DNA of 64,000 nt, from NCBI GenBank assembly GCA_001725255.1, contig MEFV01000008.1:248001-312000 (forward strand), written 5' to 3'. Shown here piece after piece: positions 24,061 to 35,827 of this stretch. A model generated the notes under the pieces. The model worked only from the letters and a program-made list of their open reading frames with translations, was not told the origin of the DNA and did no database searches. Position 1 is the first letter of the stretch, and each line of letters starts with the position of its first letter. This DNA comes from Comamonas sp. SCN 67-35. Lineage in GTDB: Bacteria > Pseudomonadota > Gammaproteobacteria > Burkholderiales > Burkholderiaceae_C. Position numbers and translations under genes: made by a program.

Positions 24061-25400
24061 TGGCGTCGCTGCGCTGGCGGCTGCTCGCGGGCACGCTCGC
24101 CTGGGTGGCGCTCACGCTCGCGGGCACGGGCTGGGGCCTCACGGCGCTGTTTCGCGACCACATCACGCAGCAGTGGCAGGCGCAGCTCACGATGCAGCTC
24201 GACGAATTGAGCGGCGCCATCGACTGGGTCGACGGGCAGCTTGAGGTGGGGGCGATGCCCGAGGCGCGTTTTGCGCAGCCGCTTTCGGGCTGGTACTGGC
24301 AGATCGACACGCGCGGGGCCTCGCCCCGGGCGGCCGCGGCGCGTTCGCGCTCGCTCTGGGACGAAACCCTGGCCCTGCCCGCAGATCCGGGCCGCGGAGA
24401 CCGCCTGCTGCACCTGAGCGGCGCCCAGGGCCGTGCCCTGCTCGCGCTGGCGCGCACGCTTGAACTGCCCGAGGACGGTGCGCCGCCGCTGCGGGTCGCG
24501 GTGGCGGTCGATGAACAGCTGGTGGCCGAGCCCATTGCGCGCTTCACGCGTCTGCTGCTGTTTGCGCTGGCGGTGCTGGCCGTCGGCCTGCTCGCGGCGG
24601 TGGCGCTGCAGCTGCGCCTGCTGCTGGCGCCGCTGGCGCTGCTGCGCGAAAAGCTCGCGGCCGTGAGGAGTGGCGGCGCGAGCGCGCTGGCCGGGCGCTT
24701 CCCGCAGGAGCTGACGCCGCTCGTGGATGAGTTCAACCATGTGCTGAGCGAGAACGCCGAGATGGTGCAGCGCGCCCGCGCGCAGGCCGGCAACCTCGCG
24801 CACGCGGTCAATACGCCGCTCACCATCCTGGCCAATGCCGCGGGCGGGCAGGACACGCCGCTCGCGACCCTGGTGCGCGAGCAGGCCGAGATCGCGCGCC
24901 GCCAGGTCGACTGGCATCTGGCGCGTGCCCGCGCCAGCGCCGCCGTGCGTGCCACGGGTCTGGCCACGCCGGTGCTCGAACCGCTGGCTGCGCTCGCACG
25001 CACCATGGCGCGGCTGCACGCGGCGCGCGGCGTCAGCTTCGAAGTGGCGCCCGGCGCGCAGGAGGCGCGCTTTCGCGGCGAGGCGCAGGACCTCTACGAA
25101 ATGCTCGGCAACCTGCTCGACAACGCCGGCAAGTGGGCGCGCTCGCGCGTGCTCGCCGATGCGCGGCAAGAGGGCGCCCAGATCGTCTTCACCATCGACG
25201 ACGACGGCCCCGGCATCCCCGAGGCCGAGCGCGAGCGCATGTTCGAGCGCGGCGCGCAGCTCAGCGACACCAACGGCGGCGCGGGCCTGGGCCTGGACAT
25301 CGTGCGCACGCTGGCGCAGACCTATGGCGGACGCATCGAGGCGCTCGCCTCGCCGCTGGGCGGTCTGCGCATGCGCCTGGTGCTCCCCGCCAGCGCATGA
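24057..25400 (+). CDS. sensor histidine kinase (PhoQ/QseC-like)
   Basis: This 447-residue membrane kinase has transmembrane helices at about 8-30 and 165-188 bracketing a periplasmic sensor region of about 130 residues. A HAMP-like linker follows, then the phosphorylation site H249 in NLAHAVNTPLTIL and an HATPase_c domain with NLLDNAGKWA (N box), DDDGPGIPEAE (G1) and GGAGLGLDIVRTLAQTYGG (G2). It overlaps the response regulator gene by 4 bases and surely phosphorylates it. The neighbouring targets suggest that it senses an envelope redox, metal or cationic-compound signal, but no ligand residues can be assigned. Confidence 0.93.
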   Translation: MMASLRWRLLAGTLAWVALTLAGTGWGLTALFRDHITQQWQAQLTMQLDELSGAIDWVDGQLEVGAMPEARFAQPLSGWYWQIDTRGASPRAAAARSRSLWDETLALPADPGRGDRLLHLSGAQGRALLALARTLELPEDGAPPLRVAVAVDEQLVAEPIARFTRLLLFALAVLAVGLLAAVALQLRLLLAPLALLREKLAAVRSGGASALAGRFPQELTPLVDEFNHVLSENAEMVQRARAQAGNLAHAVNTPLTILANAAGGQDTPLATLVREQAEIARRQVDWHLARARASAAVRATGLATPVLEPLAALARTMARLHAARGVSFEVAPGAQEARFRGEAQDLYEMLGNLLDNAGKWARSRVLADARQEGAQIVFTIDDDGPGIPEAERERMFERGAQLSDTNGGAGLGLDIVRTLAQTYGGRIEALASPLGGLRMRLVLPASA

Positions 25401-25455
25401 CCCTTGCGCCGCGATCGGGGCATGATCGGGGCTCACGAAGCAAGGAGAAACCACC

Positions 25456-26280
25456 ATGGATCTGGGAATCGCCGGGCGCTGGGCGCTGGTCTGCGGCGCG
25501 AGCAAGGGACTGGGCCGTGGCTGCGCCGAGGCCCTGGTGAGCGAAGGCGTGAACGTGCTCATCAACGCCCGCACCGAGGCGCCGCTGCGGCAGACAGCTA
25601 CTGAATTAAGAGCTATTAGCGCCCGCTGGACAAGCGCTGCAGGCCAAAAAGAACCTGAAGTGCTCGCCGTTGCCTGCGACATCACCACGCCCGAGGGGCG
25701 CGAGGCCGTGTGGAGCGCGCCGGGCGGGCCGGGGCGCGATTTCGACATTGTGCTGACCAACGCCGGCGGCCCGCCCACCGGGGACTTTCGCCACTTCACG
25801 AGCGAGGACTGGCAGCGTGCCGTGAACGCCAACATGCTCACGCCGATCGAGCTCATCAAGGCCGTGGTCGACGGCATGGCCGAGCGCGGCTTTGGCCGCA
25901 TCCTGAACATCACGTCCAGCGCGGTGAAGGCGCCGATCGACATCCTGGCGCTGTCCAACGGCGCGCGCAGCGGCCTTACCGGCTTCGTCGCGGGCCTGGC
26001 GCGCTCGGGGCTGGCCGCGCGCGGCGTGACGGTGAACAATCTGCTGCCCGGCAAGTTCGACACCGACCGCCTGAACGCCACGCTGGAGGCCGCCGCGCGG
26101 AAAACCGGCCAATCGCTGGCCGAGGTGCGCCAGGCCCAGGCCGCGCAGGTGCCCGCCCGGCGCTTCGGTACGCCCGCGGAATTCGGCGCGCTCTGCGCCT
26201 TCGTCTGCAGCCAGCAGGCGGGCTACCTCACGGGGCAGAACCTGCTGCTGGACGGCGGGTTGTATCCCGGCACGTTCTGA
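25456..26280 (+). CDS. SDR-family NAD(P)-dependent oxidoreductase
   Basis: This 274-residue short-chain dehydrogenase/reductase has the cofactor motif VCGASKGLGRGCAEALV (near 11-27). Instead of the usual NNAG it has TNAGGPPTGDF (near 103), and the catalytic Ser is in ITSSAVKAPI (near 153). The usual YxxxK is replaced around LSNGARSGLTGFV, so the Tyr is not evident and activity may be altered. The family resembles 3-oxoacyl-ACP reductase-like proteins with a GGPP loop. Residues about 49-68 (LRAISARWTSAAGQKEPE) are an in-frame dispersed repeat lengthening a surface loop before LAVACDIT. It has its own ribosome-binding site AAGGAG. Confidence 0.82.
   Translation: MDLGIAGRWALVCGASKGLGRGCAEALVSEGVNVLINARTEAPLRQTATELRAISARWTSAAGQKEPEVLAVACDITTPEGREAVWSAPGGPGRDFDIVLTNAGGPPTGDFRHFTSEDWQRAVNANMLTPIELIKAVVDGMAERGFGRILNITSSAVKAPIDILALSNGARSGLTGFVAGLARSGLAARGVTVNNLLPGKFDTDRLNATLEAAARKTGQSLAEVRQAQAAQVPARRFGTPAEFGALCAFVCSQQAGYLTGQNLLLDGGLYPGTF
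25604..25659 (-). repeat. dispersed repeat inside the SDR gene, copy 5
   Basis: AATTAAGAGCTATTAGCGCC...ACAAGCGCTGCAGGCCAAAA...CCTGAA matches the repeat in reverse orientation. It is translated in frame and keeps a 5-bp stem (AGCGC with GCGCT). Confidence 0.65.
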
Positions 26281-26287
26281 ACCTTCA

Positions 26288-26308
26288 CCCTCTTCCTCTG
26301 GGAGAGGG
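26288..26308 (+). terminator. hairpin after the SDR gene
   Basis: CCCTCT (26288-26293) pairs with AGAGGG (26303-26308). The wording CACCCTCTTCCTCTGGGAGAGGG is a common extragenic hairpin in proteobacterial genomes. There is no strong T run, but the position 8 bases after the stop codon fits a transcript end. Confidence 0.45.
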
Positions 26309-26346
26309 CAGAGATGAGGGCCTGCCGCTGCAAAATCTGCGGTCGA

Positions 26347-26402
26347 ATTTCAAGAAGAATCGGGCTCAAGCCCTTATCCAAAAAGCGCTAGCAGCTATGG
26401 TT

Positions 26403-26407
<5 letters not shown>
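26347..26407 (+). repeat. dispersed repeat between SDR and P-type ATPase genes, copy 6
   Basis: TTTCAAGAAGAATCGGGCTC...AAAAAGCGCTAGCAGCTATGG matches the forward consensus. It runs a few bases into the 3' end of the convergent P-type ATPase gene. The first arm has diverged (AAGCCCTT). Confidence 0.65.
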
Positions 26408-29033
<2,626 letters not shown>

Positions 29034-29077
29034 ATCGGCAGCCTCCCGCCCGCCTGTGGCGCGGGAGGCGCCATGGA

Positions 29078-30528
29078 TCATTCCCTCAGCGGATCGCTGC
29101 CGATCGCCTGGTACAGCGCCACGGTGTCGGTGAGCCGCTGTGCCTGCGCGCTCGCGAGCTGCATGTGCACCTGCTGCGCCTGCTGCTGGGTCAGCAGCAG
29201 CTGCGCGTAGCTGATCGAGCCCAGGCGGTGGCGCTCGCTGGCGGTTTGCAGCGCGGCCTGCGCGGCGGTGTCGGCGTCGGCCAAGGCCTGCAGCGCCTGG
29301 GCGTCGTTGGCTATGGCGCGCAGCGCGTCGGCTACGCTGCGCAGGGCCTGCAGCACCACGCTCTGGTATTGGGCGGTGGCGGCGTCCAGTGCCGCGTCGG
29401 CTGCGCGCTCCTGTGCTGGTTGCGCGGCGTTGAACAGCGGCTGGGTGAGCTGTCCGGCCAGCGACCACAGCGCTGATCCTCCGCCGAACAGCGCGCCGCT
29501 GGTGAGCGCCTGGCTGCCGATTGCCGCGCTCAGGTTCAGTTGCGGGTAGCGCCCGGCGATGGTCGCGCCGCGTTCGGCGTGCGCGGCGTGCAGCAGTGCT
29601 TCGCTGGCCTGGATGTCGGGGCGCTGGCGCACGAGCTCAGAGGGCACGACGAGCGGCAGATCGGCCGGCAGCGTGAAGTCCCGCAGCGTGAACGCGTGGA
29701 TCTCGGCTGTGCCCGGCGCCTGGCCCGCGAGCACGGCGAGCAGGTGCTCTGCCTGCTCCAGCTGCAGGCGCAGCAGCGGCAGCGTGGCGCGAGTCTGCGC
29801 GGCCTGGCTCTGCAGCGCCATGGCCTCGTCGGGTGCGGCCTGACCGAGCGTGACGCGCCGCTGTGCCAGCGCCACCTGTTCTTCTTGCGAGAGCAGAAGC
29901 GTGTGGTTCGCGTCGATCTGCGCGGCGAGCCGGGCACGCGCGATGGCCGTGCCGGCGATCTGCCCGGCCAGCGTGAGCCGCGCAGCGGCGAGTTCGTGGC
30001 GGCGCCAGTCGCTGCGCGCGGCCAGTGCCTCCAGCGTGCGCCGGTTGGCGCCCGAGAGATCGAGCTGGTAGTGCACGCCGACGCTTGCGCTGTACAGGCC
30101 GAAGGTGCGGCCGTCGCCGCTTTGTCCCTGCGCCGCCGGGCTCGCGTGCTGGCGCTGCACGCCCGCGCCGAGATCGACCCGCGGCAGTTCGGTGGCGCCG
30201 CTTCGCGCCTGCTGCAGCGCCTGCGCTTCGGCCAGGCGCGCCTGCGCCGCGGCCAGCGTCGGGCTGGCCTGCAGCGCACGGGCGATGGTGTCGTCGAGCG
30301 CCGCCGAGCCGAACGCGCGCCACCAAGTGGCCTCGACCGGCAGGTCCTCGGCGATGCGCTGCGCGTTGCCCAGGGGCACGTCGGCCTGCACCGTTGGCGT
30401 GCGGCTCGGGGTGCTCGTGTAGTGCGTGACCGCGGGCGCGGCCGGGGCGATGAACTCCGGGCCGCTGGCGCAACCGGCGAGCACGGCAGCGAGCGCCGCG
30501 GCCGCGAGCGTGTGGGGGATGGCCTGCA

Positions 30529-30529
<1 letters not shown>
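29078..30529 (-). CDS. outer-membrane efflux lipoprotein (NodT/TolC-like)
   Basis: This 483-residue outer-membrane factor has a lipobox at the N-terminus (AAALAAVLAGCASG, Cys near 20). Two repeated OEP helical hairpins follow, for example TLAAAQARLAEAQALQQA and ATAQYQSVVLQALRSVADAL. It would form the periplasm-spanning exit duct of a tripartite exporter. Its start overlaps the last base of the ABC ATPase gene, so it belongs to the operon reading leftward from the tetR gene at 34217. The LVVPSELVRQRPDIQASEALL motif is typical of the NodT subgroup. Confidence 0.92.
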
Positions 30530-31236
<707 letters not shown>

Positions 31237-31237
31237 T

Positions 31238-32455
31238 TCAGCCTCCGATCGCCTCGGCCGGGTCGATGCGCAGCGCCACGCGGATCGCGACGATGCTCGC
31301 CAACGCGCAGATGCCCATCACCGCCAGAAATCCCGCCATCGAGTCCTGCGGCACCAGCAACACATACTTTGGGAAGATCGGCGCCGACCAGGTGGCGCTG
31401 ATCTTGCCCACGGCAAAGCCGATCGCGCCCAGCGCCAGGGCCTGCTGCAGGATCATCGCGGCGATGGTGCGGTTGCGGGTGCCGATGAGCTTGAGCACGG
31501 CGATCTCGCGGATCTTGTCCATGGTGAGCGTGTAGATGATGAAGGCGACGATCGCCGCGCTCACGATCGCGAGGATCACGAGGAACATGCCGATCTGCTT
31601 GGCCGACGTGGCGATGAGTTTGCTCACCAGAATCTCCTGCATCTGCGCGCGCGTATGCACTGTGAAGCGCAGCGAGTGTTCGATGTCGCGCGCCACCGCG
31701 TCGGCATTCGCGCCGGGCGTCAGGCGCACCAGCACCGCATTGACCGAGGTGCTGGCCGACTGCGCGGCGTTCACCGCATCGAGCAGGCCGGGCACGCCCG
31801 GGCGGTTGAACGCGGGGTTGTCCGCGGTGCGCCGCCGCCCCGCTTCGATCGCGTCGTTGTCCTTGAGAAACTGCGCCTGCTGCGCATCCTTGAGCGGGAT
31901 GAAGACCATGGGATCGCCGCTGGAGGAGACCATGCGCCGCGTCAGGCCGACCACGGTGTAGCGGTGCCGGCGGATGGTGATGACGTCGCCCAGCGCGAAA
32001 CCGCTGGCGATGTCGGCCACGGCCTCGTAGTGCCCGCGCGTGAGCTGGCGCCCGGCGACGAGGTAGGGCGGCGCGCCCGGAGTTCCGGGCGTGGCGTCGG
32101 CGGCGATGCCCACGACCATGGCGCGCACGTCGCGCCCGCCGGCGTGCTCGGGTTTGCGCACCTGCATCGTGAAGTAGGTCACGTTGGCCGCGCGCGCCAC
32201 GCCGGGCAGCGCCATCAGCTGGCGCCAGGCGTCGTCGGCGAGGTTGGACGATTCGGCGTACGGCCCCATGGTGTCCTGCTGCACCACCCAGAGGTCGGCG
32301 CGGCTGTTGTCCAGCAGCGCCTGCCCGTCGTCCACCATGCCGCGGTACACGCCCGCCATCACCAGCGTGACGCCGATCAAGAGGCCCAATCCGACGCCGG
32401 TGAAGACGAACTTGCCCCAGCTGTGCAGGATGTCGCGCCCTGCGAGCGAGATCAT
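31238..32455 (-). CDS. FtsX/MacB-type ABC transporter permease
   Basis: This 405-residue permease has the DevC/MacB layout. One N-terminal transmembrane helix (FVFTGVGLGLLIGVTLVMAGVY) is followed by a large periplasmic domain (about 45-275) and three C-terminal helices, starting near IGMFLVILAIVSAAIVAFIIYTL and ending with the RIDPAEAIGG tail typical of FtsX-family coupling regions. The ATG at 32455 overlaps the adaptor stop by 4 bases. The partner ATPase lies immediately downstream. The substrate of DevBCA/MacAB-like systems ranges from macrolides to glycolipids and cannot be read here. Confidence 0.9.
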   Translation of the reverse strand: MISLAGRDILHSWGKFVFTGVGLGLLIGVTLVMAGVYRGMVDDGQALLDNSRADLWVVQQDTMGPYAESSNLADDAWRQLMALPGVARAANVTYFTMQVRKPEHAGGRDVRAMVVGIAADATPGTPGAPPYLVAGRQLTRGHYEAVADIASGFALGDVITIRRHRYTVVGLTRRMVSSSGDPMVFIPLKDAQQAQFLKDNDAIEAGRRRTADNPAFNRPGVPGLLDAVNAAQSASTSVNAVLVRLTPGANADAVARDIEHSLRFTVHTRAQMQEILVSKLIATSAKQIGMFLVILAIVSAAIVAFIIYTLTMDKIREIAVLKLIGTRNRTIAAMILQQALALGAIGFAVGKISATWSAPIFPKYVLLVPQDSMAGFLAVMGICALASIVAIRVALRIDPAEAIGG

Positions 32456-33603
32456 GATGCGGTCCGTGCGAGTTCGGCCACCACGTGCACGCGGGCGTTG
32501 CGTGCCAGGGCCTTCTCGCTGTAGACGATGATCCGGTCGCCCTCGCTCAGGCCGTCGAGCACCTGCACGTGGCCTTCGAGGTCGGCGTCGCCGATCCGCA
32601 CGGGTGCGAACCGCGCGCGGCCATCGACGATCTTCCACACGCCCGTTCGCCCGTCCTGGCGCTGCAGCGCGGCGTTGGGCACGACCGGGGTGCTGGGGAG
32701 CGGCGGCAGGTGGATCGTCACCTCGGCCAGTTCACCCAGCGGCGGCAGCGCTACCGGAGCTTGATTGAACACCACCTTGGCCAGCATCTCCTCGGTGATG
32801 GCGTCGGCCTTGGGCTCGACGCGCAGCACGTGCGCCGCAAGCTCACGCCCGGCGCTCGAGCGCAGCGCCACGCGCGCGGGCAGGTCGCGCGTGAGCCCCG
32901 CGGCATGCACCTGATCGAGCCGCACGTTGATCCACAGGCTGCGCGGATCCACGATCTCCAGCACCGTCTGCCCCGCGACCACGGTGCTGCCCGGCTCGAC
33001 CTCGCGCGCGGTGACCACGCCATCGCTCGCGGCCACCAGGCGCCAGTGGCTGCGCTGCGCGCGCAGCGCAGCCAGCTCGGCGTCCATGCGCCGCACCTCT
33101 TCGCGCGCGGCGGTGAGCTGCGCGTCGGCGCTGGCCAGTTCCTGCTGCTTGGCGCGCGCCGCTTCTTCGCTCGTGGAACGCGCGGCCAGCAGATCGGCGT
33201 AGCGCCTGGCCTGCTCGGCTGCAAAGGCCTGGCGTGCCTGAGCCTCGCGCAGGCTGGCCTGCGCCCGTGCGCGCACCGCATCCTGGGCGCGCAGGCGCTC
33301 GTCCAGGTCCACGGGGTCGAGCTCGCCCAGCACCTGCCCGGCGCGCACCGCGTCGCCCACGTCCACGCTCAGGCTGCGCACGCGCGCCGGCAGTGTCGCG
33401 CCCAGGTTCTGCGTGTGGCGCGCCTGGACCGTGCCGATGCCGAAAAGCGCGGGCTCGATCGCCCGGGCCTGTACCCTGGCTTCGGTCACGTTCACGGGCG
33501 CGAGCGGCCCCGAGCGCAGGGCCACGTAGCCCAGCAGCACGGCCAGCGGCACGAGCACGGCGAAGAGCGCCAGCGTGCGGCGCCTGGGAAGAGGAAATTT
33601 CAT
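32452..33603 (-). CDS. HlyD/MacA-family periplasmic adaptor
   Basis: This 383-residue membrane-fusion protein has an N-terminal anchor helix (TLALFAVLVPLAVLLGYVAL) and a split lipoyl (barrel-sandwich) domain flanking a long alpha-hairpin (about 95-190; RAQASLREAQARQAFAAEQARRY...AREEVRRMDAELAALRAQ). Beta-barrel and membrane-proximal domains complete it. It joins the inner-membrane permease to the outer-membrane duct. The start overlaps the tetR stop (ATGA), so regulator and exporter form one operon. Confidence 0.92.
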   Translation of the reverse strand: MKFPLPRRRTLALFAVLVPLAVLLGYVALRSGPLAPVNVTEARVQARAIEPALFGIGTVQARHTQNLGATLPARVRSLSVDVGDAVRAGQVLGELDPVDLDERLRAQDAVRARAQASLREAQARQAFAAEQARRYADLLAARSTSEEAARAKQQELASADAQLTAAREEVRRMDAELAALRAQRSHWRLVAASDGVVTAREVEPGSTVVAGQTVLEIVDPRSLWINVRLDQVHAAGLTRDLPARVALRSSAGRELAAHVLRVEPKADAITEEMLAKVVFNQAPVALPPLGELAEVTIHLPPLPSTPVVPNAALQRQDGRTGVWKIVDGRARFAPVRIGDADLEGHVQVLDGLSEGDRIIVYSEKALARNARVHVVAELARTAS

Positions 33604-34217
33604 GCTTGCGCTCCCGTCAAGGCATCACGAAACAAGGCGAAGACTCCGGCGGCCTGGTCGCTCATCTGCCGCACGTCACCCGCGAGCAGCGACTGCATGA
33701 CCAGGCCCTGCACCATGCCGACGAACAGCAGCGCGGCCGAGCCTTCGTCCATGTTGGCGCGGATCTCGCCCGCGGCCTTGCCCTGCGCGAGCAGAGCGCG
33801 TACGCGCTCGCTGTAGCGTGCGATCAGCGCCTGCACCAGGCGCTTGGGGCCGTTCATCTCGGCGCGTTGCAACTCGCCAAAGAGCATGCGCGGCACGCCC
33901 GGGTGGATGGTGACGAACTCCACGTGCGTCATGAAGACCGCTTCCAGCGCGGCCAGCGGCGTGGCCGCCTTGCGCGTCGCTGCGTCGATGCGCGCGAGCA
34001 GCCGGTCGGCCACCCAGCCCATCACCGCTTCAATGATCGATTCCTTGGTCGGGAAGTGCTTGAACAGCGCGCCCTGCGTCACGCCCATGTGTTTGGCGAT
34101 CGCGGTGGTGGAGATGTCGCTGGGGTTGGTTTGCGCGGCCAGCGCCACGACGGCTTCGACCGTCGCGGCCCGGCGCTCATCGGCCGGCAGGTGTTTGGAA
34201 GGGGATGGCGTTTCCAT
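33600..34217 (-). CDS. TetR/AcrR-family regulator of the exporter operon
   Basis: This 205-residue regulator has an N-terminal TetR helix-turn-helix (about 17-62; ISTTAIAKHMGVTQGALFKHFPTKESIIEAV) and an all-helical ligand domain. As the first gene of the exporter operon and overlapping the adaptor gene, it most likely represses its own operon and is released by an exported compound. A 20-bp imperfect palindrome lies just upstream of its start codon. Confidence 0.9.
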   Translation of the reverse strand: METPSPSKHLPADERRAATVEAVVALAAQTNPSDISTTAIAKHMGVTQGALFKHFPTKESIIEAVMGWVADRLLARIDAATRKAATPLAALEAVFMTHVEFVTIHPGVPRMLFGELQRAEMNGPKRLVQALIARYSERVRALLAQGKAAGEIRANMDEGSAALLFVGMVQGLVMQSLLAGDVRQMSDQAAGVFALFRDALTGAQA

Positions 34218-34229
34218 GGCTTCTTAAGA

Positions 34230-34249
34230 AAGTAAGTTATTACTATCTT
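34230..34249 (-). promoter_or_regulatory. candidate TetR operator
   Basis: AAGTAAGTTATTACTATCTT is an imperfect palindrome (AAG..AGT-TATT-ACT..CTT; 14 of 20 positions symmetric) in a short AT-rich island 13 bases upstream of the regulator's ATG. Size and position fit autorepression of the exporter operon. Confidence 0.5.
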
Positions 34250-34348
34250 ATGGAAACGCAACAGACGTGTCAACAACCTTTTTGAAACAAGGGAGAAGGC
34301 CGTCTGGAAGCGGCGCGTCCGCGAAAGAGCGGCGTCGCCGCCGTGTCT

Positions 34349-35791
34349 TCAGGGCATGTTGGCGAGCACCTGCGCCACGGCGGCGGTGAGCCGCTTGGCG
34401 TAGGGCAGGTGCAGGAACTCATTGGGGCCGTGCGCGTTGCTGTGGGGCCCGAGCACGCCGCAGACCATCATCTGCGCCTTGGGAAAGCCCTGGCTCAGGA
34501 TGTTCATCAGCGGAATTGTTCCGCCCTGGCCGATGTAGCCGCAGGGCGCGCCGAACTGCGCCTGGCTGGCTGCGTCGAGCGCGCCGGCGAGCCACGGCGC
34601 GACGGCCGGCGCATTCCAGCCGTTGGCCGCGCCGTCGGCGTGGAAGGTCACGCGCGCCTGATACGGCGCGTTGTCTTCGAGGAGGCGCTTCATCTCGGCC
34701 ACGCAGGCTCCGGCGTCCACCAGCGGCGGCACGCGCAGGCTGAGCTTGAACGCGGTGTAGGGACGCAGCACGTTGCCCGCGTCCTTGAGTGCCGGCAGGC
34801 CTTCGGCGCCGGTGATCGAGAGCGTGGGCTCCCAGGTGCGGCGCAGCAGCGCCTGCGCCGGGTCGTCCGTCGTGGGCAGCGCCGTTTGCTCTCCGGCGCC
34901 GCAGTCGTAGTGCGCCCAGGGATAGTTGCGGATCACCGAGTCGCCCAGGATCGTGGCCGTGGCCCGGGCCTGCGCGATGCGCTCGGGCGGAATGTCGCAG
35001 TGAAAGCTCTCGGGCAGCAAACGTCCGGTGGCCGAGTCTTCGAGTCGGTCGAGCACCTGGCGCACGATGCGAAACGACGAAGGCACGAGGCCCGAGGAGT
35101 CGCCCGAGTGCACGCCTTCGGTGAGGATCTGCACCTTCAGCGTGCCGCTGGCCATGCCGCGCAGGCTGGTGGTGAGCCAGAGCTGGTCGTAGTTGCCCGC
35201 GCCCGAATCCAGGCACACGACGAGCGCTACGTCGCCCAGACGCGTGCGCAGCGCATCCACGTAGGGCAACAGATCGCCCGAGCCGCTTTCCTCGCAGGTC
35301 TCGAACAGGCCGACGATGCGCGGGTGTGCCACGCCCTGGCGCTGCAGCTCCTTGATCGCGGCAATGCTGGCGTAGATCGCATAGCCGTCGTCGGCGCCGC
35401 CACGGCCGTAGAGCCTGTCGTCCTGGATCACGGGCGTCCAGGGACCGAGCTCGCTCCTCCAGCCCTCGAACTCGGGCTGCTTGTCCAGGTGCCCGTACAT
35501 CAGCGCGGTCTGCGTGCCCGCGCTGTGCGCGGCCGGCACCTCGAAGAAGATCAGCGGCGTGCGCCCCGGCAGGCGCACCACTTCGAGCTTCAGGCCCGCC
35601 ACCTGCTGGTGCTCGGCCCAGGCCGCGGCGTTGCGCACCACGGTATCGATGTGCCCGAGCTCGCGCCAGTCTGCGGCAAAGGCCGGGGATTTGGCCGGAA
35701 TGGCGATGTAGTCGGTGATCTGGCGCGTGATGTCCTCGTCCCAGGCCTGCGCCAGGCGTCGGCCGGCGAGCGTGCTGTCAAAGGCGTGCAT
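34349..35791 (-). CDS. M20-family metallopeptidase (dipeptidase-like)
   Basis: This 480-residue zinc peptidase of the M20/ArgE-DapE-CPG2 superfamily has metal ligands in TALMYGHLDKQPEFEGW (His), LYGRGGADDGYAIYA (Asp) and FETCEESGSGDLLPYV (catalytic and ligand Glu), with GYIGQGGTIPLM and the final GPHSNAHGPNEFLHLPY (His). The length and the HLDKQPE wording match the large dipeptidase/carnosinase-like branch. It is probably cytoplasmic, since no signal peptide is present. The gene appears monocistronic. A GC-rich region with a weak hairpin follows it. Confidence 0.9.
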   Translation of the reverse strand: MHAFDSTLAGRRLAQAWDEDITRQITDYIAIPAKSPAFAADWRELGHIDTVVRNAAAWAEHQQVAGLKLEVVRLPGRTPLIFFEVPAAHSAGTQTALMYGHLDKQPEFEGWRSELGPWTPVIQDDRLYGRGGADDGYAIYASIAAIKELQRQGVAHPRIVGLFETCEESGSGDLLPYVDALRTRLGDVALVVCLDSGAGNYDQLWLTTSLRGMASGTLKVQILTEGVHSGDSSGLVPSSFRIVRQVLDRLEDSATGRLLPESFHCDIPPERIAQARATATILGDSVIRNYPWAHYDCGAGEQTALPTTDDPAQALLRRTWEPTLSITGAEGLPALKDAGNVLRPYTAFKLSLRVPPLVDAGACVAEMKRLLEDNAPYQARVTFHADGAANGWNAPAVAPWLAGALDAASQAQFGAPCGYIGQGGTIPLMNILSQGFPKAQMMVCGVLGPHSNAHGPNEFLHLPYAKRLTAAVAQVLANMP

Positions 35792-35827
35792 GGAATGCCC
35801 TCGCGGGGTGATGCAAAGACCGGTAAC

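Noticed and set aside
29034..29468. Longer N-terminus for the P-type ATPase
   Set aside because: The extension is antisense to the efflux outer-membrane gene and shows no similarity to ATPase N-termini. The ribosome site at 29033 is good.
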